This document shows positions 1 to 10,200 of a DNA stretch of 64,000 nt, piece after piece. The first letter of the stretch is position 1; each line of letters starts with the position of its first letter. Below the pieces are notes generated by a model, which was not told the origin of the DNA, searched no databases, and saw nothing but the letters and a program-made list of their open reading frames with translations. This DNA is from Channallabes apus (lineage: Eukaryota; Chordata; Actinopteri; Siluriformes; Clariidae), in the NCBI GenBank assembly GCA_030522415.1, contig CM060121.1, positions 18,504,642 to 18,568,641 of the forward strand, given 5' to 3'. Position numbers and translations under genes: made by a program.

Positions 1-1860
1 GATGGCCGTCTACGACTCCCTGTGATGAGGCACCAGGCGGGGGGCGGCGGAAGAGACTCGACGCTTTTCACCCCCGGTATGACAGGTGAACCCGCAAAGG
101 TGGAGGGGAAAATTTGGAAAAAAGGGAAAAAAAAAAAATGACCGAAAACCATGAAAAAGGGGCTTTAAAGCCCGCTCCCGTACCTTCCTGGGCGACCCGG
201 AAGCCGTTCAGGGGTAGGGGGTCCGTTTACCAGAGCCCTGGGTGCTTGGACCCCTGCAATTGCTACTGTCTCATGAAATTCTGACCATACCTCCCGCGGG
301 TGAGGCAGGACCCATGCCCAGGAAGGGGCCTCGAGGTCGGGCACAAGCCGGAAAGCGATAGGCCTGGATCTGCCACCCCGGGGTAAAAAGTTGGGACTTT
401 GACCGGCCAAATCCTGCTGGAGGAATTGGGCCTCAGGCCGACCAGAGGCACTCTCGTCGCCACGCTCGGCCATTTTCCGCGATCACACCCCTGGAAGTCT
501 GAATCCGCCTGGAGGAAATGGATCCTAGCCCAGCCCAGGCACCTCGGGTCTGCTACGCTAGGCGCACCCACCCGCGGTCACACCCCTGGAGGTCAGATTT
601 AAAAAAAAATTTCTTTCGCTCATATCTCGGAAACAGCCAATTCTGCCTGGAAAAAAACGATTTTGCCCGGCCCTAGGCACTCCCCTCGGCCGCTTTCGGG
701 CTCACCCCCACTGCCCAAGGGGCTCCTGGGTCCTGGGGCGGGGGCCCCGACTTTGAACGGCCATATCTCGGCCGCCGTTGGACCGATCGGCTCCAAATTT
801 CGCATGGGGAGTTCAGGGGCAGGCCCCGTACCCGGTGCCACATGCCCCGGCCTGATGCCCCACTCCAGCACCCCCTGGAGGATGCACCCCAGGTGAGGAT
901 TTGCCTCATTTTACTCTCTGGGACTTTGAAAATTTCCCCGGCTCTCAGCTCACACGCAGGCCGAATCCTCCATGAGGAATCGGATTCTACCCGACCCCGG
1001 GCACACCAGCTCGGCCCCACTAGGCACCCCCAGCTGCGGTCTGACCCCTGGAGGTCAGATTGATGGGACTTTCATTCACTATGCACTCACAGGCTGAATC
1101 CTCCTGGATGAAATGGTTCCTAGCCGGCCCCAGGCACCCAGGTCGTCCACGCTAGTCACCCTCACCCGCACGCCCCCTGGAGGTCTGGTCCTTTATTACT
1201 TCTATTTTATTGTTTTTTTTTTACCTCACCGTAAATCCTTTACACTAACCCCCAGCCCCTAACCCTGATCGCCCTGAGACCCGGACAGCCCGAGCCCTAA
1301 AACCACTAGCACTCCATCGAGCCTTAGCCTCCCGCCCCAGCACCCCACCTCCGGTGCACCTCTTCACCCTACGAGCGCTGCCCGAGACGCAGCCGACGGG
1401 CCATGCCCCAGCCCTCTAGCCCCGATAGCCACGGAGATACGCCGGCTCAAACCCAAGGGGGAAATAGTGCCACTCACCGCCCGCCACACAGGCCTCCCTA
1501 CTCGTCCCTGGAACTGGCCTCTCCCCGGGGCTCAAACCCCCATCCCCCAGGACCTCGCCCACCAGCACCCACACTTAAGCACCCCTACATGGACTAAGCA
1601 TCTCAGTACGGCCCGCTGAAAGGCCGGACCCCTGGGATAACCACGGATTTTTGCACCGACCCCTGGTATAACCAGACCCCTGGTATAACCGGGGACTTTG
1701 TCATTTTTATTTGATTTTTCTTCGCCCTGGCCCCTGGTATAACCGGTGACTTTGTCGTTTTTTATTTTTGTTTTGTTACTTTTTCCTGTGCCCCTGGGAC
1801 ACCCGGGAGGCCGCCGGGGTCCAAGGAGGGCCGGACGCGCGGCCTCGGCTCCCGCGCAAA
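1..1860. repeat. GC-rich degenerate repeat block, possibly rDNA spacer-derived
   Basis: No gene is supported here; the open frames lack any recognisable domain. A unit of roughly 100 bp recurs in diverged form near 405-500, 505-600, 960-1065 and 1090-1195. Each copy carries a gaatcc..ctgga-gaaatgg-tcctag core and ends in cccctggaggtc. A separate short box, cccctggtataacc, recurs at about 1625-1755. The block abuts an antisense 28S rRNA 3' end at 1866, so on the minus strand it sits where the ribosomal intergenic spacer would be. That origin is inferred from position only. Confidence 0.5.
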
Positions 1861-1865
1861 ATATT

Positions 1866-2010
1866 GGATCGAGGGCTGACTTTCAATGGATCGCAGCGAT
1901 GGCGCTGCTCTGCCACTCACGACACCCCGACCCAGAATCAGGTCGTTTACGAATCATTTAGCACCAGGTTCAACACAAACTTGCGATGCGCAATCGGACA
2001 GGGTGCGGGG
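1866..2010 (-). pseudogene. 28S rRNA 3'-end fragment, degenerate
   Basis: Read on the minus strand, this segment matches the conserved 3' terminus of vertebrate 28S rRNA. The blocks gtgctaaatgattcgta, cgacctgattctgggtcg, gctgcgatc and tgaaagtcagccctcga appear in the right order. Several positions that I recall as invariant are changed (for example in the gcagagcagc..tcgctgcg stretch), and the similarity stops abruptly near 2010, where a satellite begins. It is therefore a broken copy and not part of a working rDNA unit. An alternative is a satellite that captured an rRNA end. Confidence 0.75.
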
Positions 2011-2017
2011 ATCGCAC

Positions 2018-3050
2018 TTTTTTATACCCCTCTAAAATGTAATAATGCCCCATATCTCAAAAATGCTGCAGTAAAATTGTTTCATATGTGGTGTGTATAT
2101 AGTATGGGACGTCCTGAATAAGAACTGATCATTGTTTTTTTCTACTTATTAGAAATGGGGTCTTTATACCCCTTTAAAGTGTAATAATGTCCAATATCTC
2201 AAAAATGCTGCAGTAAAATAGTTTCATATTTGGTGTCTATATAGTATGGGACATCCTGAATAAGAACTGATCATTGTTTTTTTCTACTTATTAGAAATGG
2301 GGTCTTTATACCCGTTTAAAGTGTGATAATGTCCAATATCTCAAAAATGCTGCAGTAAAATAGTTTCATATTTGGTGTGTATATAGTATGGGACATCCTG
2401 AATAAGAACTGCTGGTTGTTTTTTTCTACTTATTAGAAATGGGGTCTTTATACCCCTTTAAAGTGTAATAATGTCCAATATCTCAAAAATGGTGCAGTAA
2501 AATAGTTTCATATTTGTTGTGTATATAGTATGGGACGTCCTGAATAAGAACTGATCATTGTTTTTTTCTACTTATTAGAAATGGGGTCTTTATACCCCTT
2601 TAAAGTGTAATAATGTCCAATATCTCAAAAATGCTGCAGTAAAATAGTTTCATATTTGGTGTGTATATAGTATGGGACGTCCTGAATAAGAACTGACCAT
2701 TGTTTTTTTTCTACTTATTAGAAATGGGGTCTTTATACCCCTTTAACGTGTAATAATGTCCAATATCTCAAAAATGCTGCAGTAAAATTTTTTCATATTT
2801 GGTGTCTATATAGTATGGGACGTCCTGAATAAGAACTGGTGGTTGTTTTTTTCTACTTATTATAAATGGTGTCTTTATACCCCTTTAAAATGTAATAATG
2901 CTCCATATCTGAAAAATGCTGCAGTAAAATAGTTTCATATGTGGTGTGTATATAGTATGGCGCGTCCTGAATAAGAGCTGGTGGTTGTTTTTTTCTACTT
3001 ATTAGAAATGGGGTCTTTATACCCCTCTAAAGTTCAGTCATATCTTATAT
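2018..3050. repeat. 142-bp tandem satellite, about 7 copies
   Basis: The motif agaaatggggtcttta recurs at about 2151, 2293, 2435, 2577, 2720, 2862 (variant) and 3004, a period of 142-143 bp. Each unit carries accccttta-agtgtaataatg, atatctcaaaaatgctgcagt and gtatatagtatggg. Copies are nearly identical in the centre and degrade at the last one, where the unit dissolves near 3050. No coding potential is seen. Confidence 0.95.
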
Positions 3051-4164
3051 CTGAAACAAGTGGGTTTTTTTTTAATCATATAATGTGTGTACATTATATG
3101 GGATAAAAACTGACCATGGCGTTTTATACTTACTAGAATTTATCATAGGTCTCTGAAGTGAAATAAAGGCATTTTATTTAACTTTTTTTCCCCATTGTGA
3201 ACATTTGTTTATTTGCCCACTCTTCCAAAGCAGACGTTAATCCTCATTATAGAAAACATTCATTGAAGAATAACTGCTACTTTTGAACAGTAAAACAAAA
3301 TAAAAATCAATTCTGGTATTTAGAAAGACTAACTACATTATTTTGTCTGTTTTCTACGAATTCTGCTGTAACTTATCTACATAAAACAATTATTTGAATG
3401 GTGAATATTTAAGAAAAATATTGTAACAGACAACCGTCAAAGTCACCAATAAATAACACGGATATTAAAGCAGAAATGCCAATAAATAAGCAAGTAAAAA
3501 TTGACGAGCATTTTGTATTATCTCTCAGTCCTGGGCGTCTAGAAAAGCGCTCTGAAAGCGCGTTCTCTCTGTGGCGTTCCTGAAACTACCGTAATCACTG
3601 TAATATGTGCGCACACTAAAATCAATCGCGGCTGGCTTGACCATTTTTTCCTTAACCGCGACTGGCTTTACCGCAGTTTTCTATCTCCACTCTCATTCTT
3701 TGCTCAGAAAAATCCGCTGTATCGAGAAAGGATCCCTCCCTCTGTAAATTAAAAAGGGACGTGTTGCAGAACACGTATGGTATAATGATTACAGTACATT
3801 CGCAAAAATGTGCTGCTTTGCGCTGGACAGACGGGCGGGGGGGGGGGGGGGGGGGGCGTCACAAAATTATAATACAAAACAAAGTACTAGTAAAGAAAAG
3901 GGTAAACAATAGAGCGTTTCGGGGGGGGCAGCACACCTGAGCTCCTACTCCCTTCTCTCCTCCTCCTCCTCCTCTCACCTCCGCAGCAGCTCTTAAAGTG
4001 GATTAGTCTCGGGTGTTCTGAGTATTGTTGTCTCTAGACCATTGTTCAATAAGGGCGGGTTCATAGCGAAACACGCACAGGTAGTGAAGATAAATCTAAA
4101 TAAATGATTACGTGTTTAGACAAAACACAAACGGCTACCAGTCAACTAGTCAACTTTGATCGCA
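3051..4164 (+). promoter_or_regulatory. acsf2 upstream region and likely promoter
   Basis: No gene is seen. The left part is AT-rich unique sequence. A run of about 19 G lies near 3838-3856, and a CT-rich stretch (tcctcctcctcctcctc) near 3957-3975. A GC box (gggcggg) is at 4053-4059. The probable first coding exon of acsf2 begins at 4165, so the transcription start is expected between about 3950 and 4160. No convincing TATA box was found at a fixed distance. Confidence 0.4.
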
Positions 4165-4253
4165 ATGAAACTGTTAAGACAGTTTGGCTTTTACAGTTTG
4201 GCTTTTAAAGCGCATTGGAATAAACAGAGTGGAAAAAGCACTCGGCACTGTCG
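4165..4253 (+). CDS. acsf2: probable acsf2 exon 1 (mitochondrial presequence)
   Basis: An ATG at 4165 opens 29 codons plus two bases, followed by a consensus donor gtaagt. The peptide starts [14 protein letters not shown] and stays rich in Lys, Arg, Ser and Thr with no Asp or Glu, which is typical of a mitochondrial targeting sequence. The two leftover bases (cg) join the single base before the first full codon of the exon at 16778 to make Arg, followed by SVHDH. Phase, charge and missing length (human ACSF2 has about 50 residues before this point) all agree. No transcript was available, so this rests on inference. Confidence 0.7.
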
Positions 4254-7200
4254 GTAAGTGATGAGCTTCATTTTACACAATGTATCTAACTTCAGTGTTA
4301 AATGCCAATTAGTTGAATAGTAGTGAATTTGGAATATCAGTTTAATTAGATGATTAGATCAGCGTTGGGAAATCAGGAAGTTCAACCACCCCATTCAAAA
4401 ATATGTTGAGGAAAAATTATAGGCTTTGGCTAGTGACAATTTTGGGTAATAAAACGGTCATGTCTAATATTCCACATATTTAGGATGTATGTATTTAAAA
4501 AAATCCCAACTTACCAAGACATATTAGTATGTGGTAAACAAAATACTTTTTGGTAACTTGGGTTGAATGAATGCATAAACGATAAACTACTAAACGATAA
4601 TGAATAGATTGTTTGTACAATACCCTGTGTAATTAAATATTTAATAAATATCATCTTATTTGTTAGTGGGGAACAAGAATGGGCATTTAACAGTGTTAAA
4701 AATGGTTATGAACTGTTATGAACAGGTATGTCAGCAACTTACTGTAAAATGAACACTGTTTTGCTGTTTCTGAAATGCTTCCCATTGATCTGCATACATG
4801 AAAAATTTATTATTTTCGACTTTTACAGTAAAAAAAAAACTATAGAAAAGTAAAAAGGACTAGCAGTTAATTACTATTTATTTGCACAGGATGTACACTA
4901 TTTATTATAATTTTGTACTGTAAACTGTAGTGAATATACATAAATGCTGATGCATGAGTTATCTGCTAGCAAAAAGAGACATATAGATATTATAAAACCT
5001 TATGTGATAATGTATGTAATAAATACTCCTTAGAAGTCTTACTATTAAACCACAGTACACAATATTGAACCATATATGAGTAGCTCTTTGAAATAGTGAC
5101 TTACAATTTTAAAAACAAACAACACAGCTTTGAATAGTTTTAAACTATTTCTCTCTTTATTAAACTTAAATATATCATCTTTATTTATTTATTATATGTT
5201 AAATAAAGGGCATAGAGACATGAAAAACTATAGTTTGACCAAGAATACAGAATATCATTACAGAATATCTAAGAAAAAGTGTGACTAACCGAGTGAGTCG
5301 CTTCACTTACCATGTAAAGTCCTTAAAGGTTCTTTATGGTTCATCGGTTTCTTTGCAATATTGGAGGGTTGCCCGTTTGTTTTGATGCAACTTTGCCCTA
5401 TCCAGCCCTTTCACTGTTAATCCGAAAGTTCTGTCTATGCAAGCAGTTGCCTCTTCAATAATCTCTGTTATTGGGAAAAATAATGACCATGAAATATTAT
5501 TTCATAATAATAAGTAAATATATTTCACAATAATGAGCTTTTTTTTTTTTATATGTGGCATTATTTCACAATATCATTCTCATATTACATATATGTCTCT
5601 TATTTATTCATAGAGTTATTTATTTCATAATGTCCTATTTATTTATTTATTTAATTTTGAACACTCTGGAGTTCCATATTTGCATGCCCTTTAGACAATA
5701 TTTTGAAACTACCTTTGTATGTTTGGACCCAAGTTTGGACCCTTTGTAAGGATTTTTGCCTGCAAGAGGAAGCCATTTTCTGTGTGAACAAGGTGAGTTG
5801 TTTTCTCTTTTTGAGTACACTACATAGAAACTGCTGGAACCTTTGCAGTTTAAAAGGCATTTGAATGTGTGTATATTTGAAATTGACATAAGTGAGTAGG
5901 CAGCACTGTGTTTTTAGAGTGGCATTAAAACATTAAAAAACAATAAAACATTAATATGCACTGGAAATGCAAGTTCTGCCCTGCCATCTGTGAGAAGAGA
6001 GCACAGCTTTTTAAACATTACAGGTTAAAACATGAAACTTATGCAAGAACTGAGCCCTTTCCTTGCTTGTATGATGAATGTATTGTAACGCTTGGATTTT
6101 ATTAACCGCTTGGTCACAAAAGAACGGATTCGGGAATCTAAACAGGGGCTTGATAACAACACTTCCGGTATTGCGCAACCGCAGCTGGACAAAACACGAC
6201 GCGACACTAAACAATTATAATAAATTAAACCAAGTGTATTATACAGACGGAATAAAGAAATAAACAAACACGGTGCACCACAAACCAATATATACAAATA
6301 TAATACAAATAGAAAAAAAAGTGTGTGTGCGATGTATGCGGGTGTGTGTGTGTGTGTGTATGATAGTCCAGTGTCTGAAATATGGCAATTGGGGTGAAAT
6401 GGTGAGTTGGAGAGATGGATCGATCTCACCAAATGACGATGGTAGGTCTGGGAGATCGATAAACGGAATGAGCTGGGTACTGAATGAAATTAATCCACAA
6501 TAATCCACAAACAGGCTCTCAGTCTCAAAAACCATGCAGCGCGCTGTCTTCATCTCTCCGTCCCGGCCTCTATGCCTCACTTCCGGGTTCCCTTGCGACG
6601 CGATCGCGCATGCGCGGGAACTTGCACATTAGACATTGTGACTGTGACCATACCTAATTGCAATCTCTCCTCCTCTTCTCTTCCTCCCCCTCTTTCTCTT
6701 TCCTCTCTCCCCCTGTCTCCCCCTTTCACTCTTTCTCTCTCTCTCTCTGTCGAGCTACACATGTGGTTCCTGAGCTGCCAGTGATCCAGACTCCCTCTGC
6801 CCTCCGGACCTGTCTGATCCATCCTGGTGCCCGGTTTCTGGTTGGAGGTCTCATCGCATGGATGCCCCGTGTGTCTCTTTAGGATGCGTCTGGTGTCTGG
6901 GGATGATTCTCTATACTTAGAAGATGGTTCTGGCCTCGACTGGTGTGGTCAGCTGTTTCTCTGAGGACTTGACAATTCGATAGTTCAGGACTGGAACTTT
7001 CTACAAGTCTATCTGAGTCTCGAATAACTACTGGACTCCATTTTACATCAAGTATTATAACATCAATTAACATCAACTATTATAGCTGAACCTAACACTT
7101 AACACTGTATAAATGCAGATCATTTCCTGCTATCTGTTTCACCCAGATGAGGATGGGTTCCCTGTTGAGTCTGGTTCCTCTCAAGGTTTCTTCCTATTAC

Positions 7201-10200
7201 CGTCTCAGGGAGTTTTTCCTTGCCACTGTCGCCCTCGGGCTTGCTCGCCAGGGAATATCTGAACATTTTGATTCATACACATTCACATTCCATACAAACT
7301 TAAATAATTCTTTTGATTGTGTAAAGCTGTTTTGAGACAATGTCAATTGTTAAAAGCGCTATACAAATAAAACTGAATTGAATTGAACGGCGGGGGTGCT
7401 CGGGGTATGGCATGTGGACCCGGAATAAAGCGGTCCACGCCGTCTTTCTCTCCCCTAGCGCCTCTCTCCACCTGCTTTTCCACGGTGCTCACCGCTCCTC
7501 TTAACGCCACTCTCGTGATGATGTTCTCCTGGGTTCGCCCCACTAGTTCTTCCTCGGAGATATCACGTTTTCCCATGAGACAGAGGGCGGGGTGGTCATC
7601 GGCGTAGTCTCCCTGGCGTTGCCCTGGCTGCCGTACCGGAGACCTCAAGTTGTCCTTCTCTTCGTCGAGGTCGTCATCCAGTATAAACGCCGCCAGGAAA
7701 GCCTGCTTAAAAGACTGCCAGTCCTTCACCTTGCCCTTCTCCGCCTTCCACCAACTGAGAGCCGGCCCTCGGAGAACTGAGCCGAGGGTTCCCAGTAGCT
7801 CTGGTCGGGTCAGGGGTCTGATCTCCAGGTATTTCTCTGCTTGCTCGATGAAGTTCTTCACCTCAGCTGTCTCTGACGCGTCGCAGAAGGCTGGGAACTC
7901 AACACAGATGGATGGATGAGCATGCAGAGAAGAAGAAGAAGAAAGTGGGAAGGGGAGCAGAGCCGAGGAGTGTGCTGGAACACCAGGAGGAACGTCGGCG
8001 ATGGCATGAGTGCTTGGTAGCTTCACCTTGGCCGTCGCTGTAGTGGTTGGAGTGCTGGGCCGATGTGGTGCAGGAGATGCAGGGGTGCAGGCCTGTAACC
8101 TGTGTGTGGTGGGCGTACTAGTGAGACGCAGTCTCTTCATCCGGTTTTCCCAGATGACGTCCCGTCGCAGAAAACATTCAACGATGGCTCTCTCCATTTT
8201 ATCGAGAGCCTCCTGGCAGTAGCGCTGCAGCCCTTCCAGGCTCGCGTCCACTGCGTCACGACGACTGATTTCCCGGTTGAGACTGCTGTCCAGGGATTGT
8301 CTATAATCCTGCTCAATAGAGCTCACTTTATCAGTAAGCGCCACCACGTCCCTCTTACATTGATACAGTTCTTTTTGTAGTGTGTGCACTACTTCAATAT
8401 CAGTCCCATGAACAATAATATCATTATCATCATTGTCATTATCATGGCTATCTGATATATATAGTGAACTAATCAATGCAGTTAATTCAGTTGTAGGGTT
8501 ACGGCGTGTATTAAATGCATCCTCTACTTCTACCGGCATGTTATTATCCACTACACAGTCGGCCTTAGCAGCACTACTAGCATTAGCCTTAGCTTTAGCA
8601 CTAGCATTAGCATCCATCTTGTTCAGCCTTGTTACACAAAACCGGAAAATATCCCTAAATACAGATTCCCCATGCGTACGGGCCACCACTATGTAACGCG
8701 TGGATTTTATTAACCGCTTGGTCACAAAAGAACGGATTCGGGAATCTAAACAGGGGCTTGATAACAACACTTCCGGTATTGCGCAACCGCAGCTGGACAA
8801 AACACGACGCGACACTAAACAATTATAATAAATTAAACCAAGTGTATTATACAGACGGAATAAAGAAATAAACAAACACGGTGCACCACAAACCAATATA
8901 TACAAATATAATACAAATAGAAAAAAAAGTGTGTGTGCGATGTATGCGGGTGTGTGTGTGTGTGTATGATAGTCCAGTGTCTGAAATATGGCAATTGGGG
9001 TGAAATGGTGAGTTGGAGAGATGGATCGATCTCACCAAATGACGATGGTAGGTCTGGGAGATCGATAAACGGAATGAGCTGGGTACTGAATGAAATTAAT
9101 CCACAAACAGGCTCTCAGTCTCAAAAACCATGCAGCGCGCTGTCTTCATCTCTCCGTCCCGGCCTCTATGCCGGTTCCGGCTTTATGCCGGATCATGTGA
9201 CCCACGTCACTTCCGGGTTCCCTTGCGACGCGATCGCGCATGTGCGGGAACTTGCCCGGTGACCAAAACACTGTCAATAGGGGAACAGAAACCGCTAGGG
9301 CACACCTTCGGCCACAGGTGAGCAGCATTAGCTCTACAACCATTTCCCTGTTGTTGAAAGTGTCCCTTTTGTGTGGCAGCGCTACAGTATGTGTACATTC
9401 AAGTGTCTCAATGCACTTACAGCCATTTAGCTCGCTTTCACACCAGAATCACTGATCAACCTCAAACTGTAGATGCTCAAATTAAGTTTCACTGTTTGTC
9501 ATGTGAATTTCATGAGCCCTGCACTGAAATTGAATATTTTGCTCAGGACTTCCAGTCATTCTTGGAGATTATCCATCTATGTTCTCCAAGAGCAGTTTGG
9601 TGAGTAATCCTCTCCTTCATACCATTCACATATCACATTGTCCAGTGGCTCTAACGCCTTGTTTACAGTACCTAAAATAAAACCACATTTAATTATAAAA
9701 ATCATAATAATAAATATTTCTATACAGCTGATTGTAGACAAGTTGCTGTTATCCTGAATATCCTTTTTTTGTCTTCTTTCTTGCACTATGTGTAGTCTTA
9801 CTGAAGAAGACTCCATGAACATTCCAGTGGGACTCCTTTGCTATGACAACAGAACTGCAAGTCCAGCACTGCCCCAACTCAAGAGTGGGGATCATTTTAG
9901 AGGGCAGCCTAGCAATGGAGGGACTGGCCAACCTACCTCAAGCAATGTGCCTCTTGTTTGGCTTAATTTACGCACTCCACCTGCAGTACCCGAAGTGCTT
10001 GAAAAACACTTTTACCTTCGTTCAGCAGGTGATGCTAAATTTAGGTCAAAGTGAGCTACCTCCAAAGGTTCAGAGACTGAAGAATGCAGCGTAAAACACA
10101 TTTATGCTTATGGCACAGCTCTTCATGTCTGTGTTTGGATTGTTTGCACTGTCTAGAGCAAATATTCTTGCAATTGCTCATTTTGTATATAATTCTTGTG

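Larger units (their letters stand above)
6084..9386 (-). mobile_element. Ty3-like LTR retrotransposon, gag only, internally deleted
   Basis: Two direct repeats bound a short internal region. They begin with TGTAACGC at 6084 and 8692. The right copy ends GCGCTACA at 9386, an imperfect inverse of that start. The host is duplicated as GTAT at 6080-6083 and 9387-9390. The element reads on the minus strand: the right repeat is the 5' LTR, followed by a gag-like frame, then a foreign L2 fragment (6632-7385) where pol and the end of the 3' LTR should be. No protease, reverse transcriptase or integrase is present. It is either a non-autonomous form or a deletion derivative. Confidence 0.85.
5956..10097 (+). 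pseudogene. Decayed C2H2-like zinc-finger gene split by an LTR element
   Basis: Three pieces on + look like one gene. At 5956-6083 an open frame encodes a C2H2-type finger ([17 protein letters not shown]) and runs on to PCLYDEC. The frame continues directly at 9391 ([11 protein letters not shown]) after one copy of the GTAT target duplication is dropped, but soon hits a stop. Up to 9600 there is a second Cys-rich stretch (FHCLSCEF). A third piece at 9792-10094 has [11 protein letters not shown] in one frame and [25 protein letters not shown] in the next, so it carries a frameshift near 9885. The C-terminal pattern resembles an uncharacterised teleost family often named SAM-domain-3-like; I recall it only loosely. 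The gene lies in acsf2 intron 1 and is not functional. Confidence 0.6.

Noticed and set aside
1768..2121. 117-residue open frame over the 28S fragment and satellite
   Set aside because: It overlaps rRNA-derived and satellite sequence and has no domain or codon bias; it is a chance frame.
2018..3050. CRISPR-like array because of regular spacing
   Set aside because: The whole 142-bp unit repeats, with no unique spacers, in a vertebrate genome; it is a satellite.
8670..8692. tRNA primer-binding site next to the 5' LTR
   Set aside because: The sequence after the LTR (tggtggcccgtacgc on the minus strand) begins TGG but does not match a tRNA 3' end I can name, so it was not listed.
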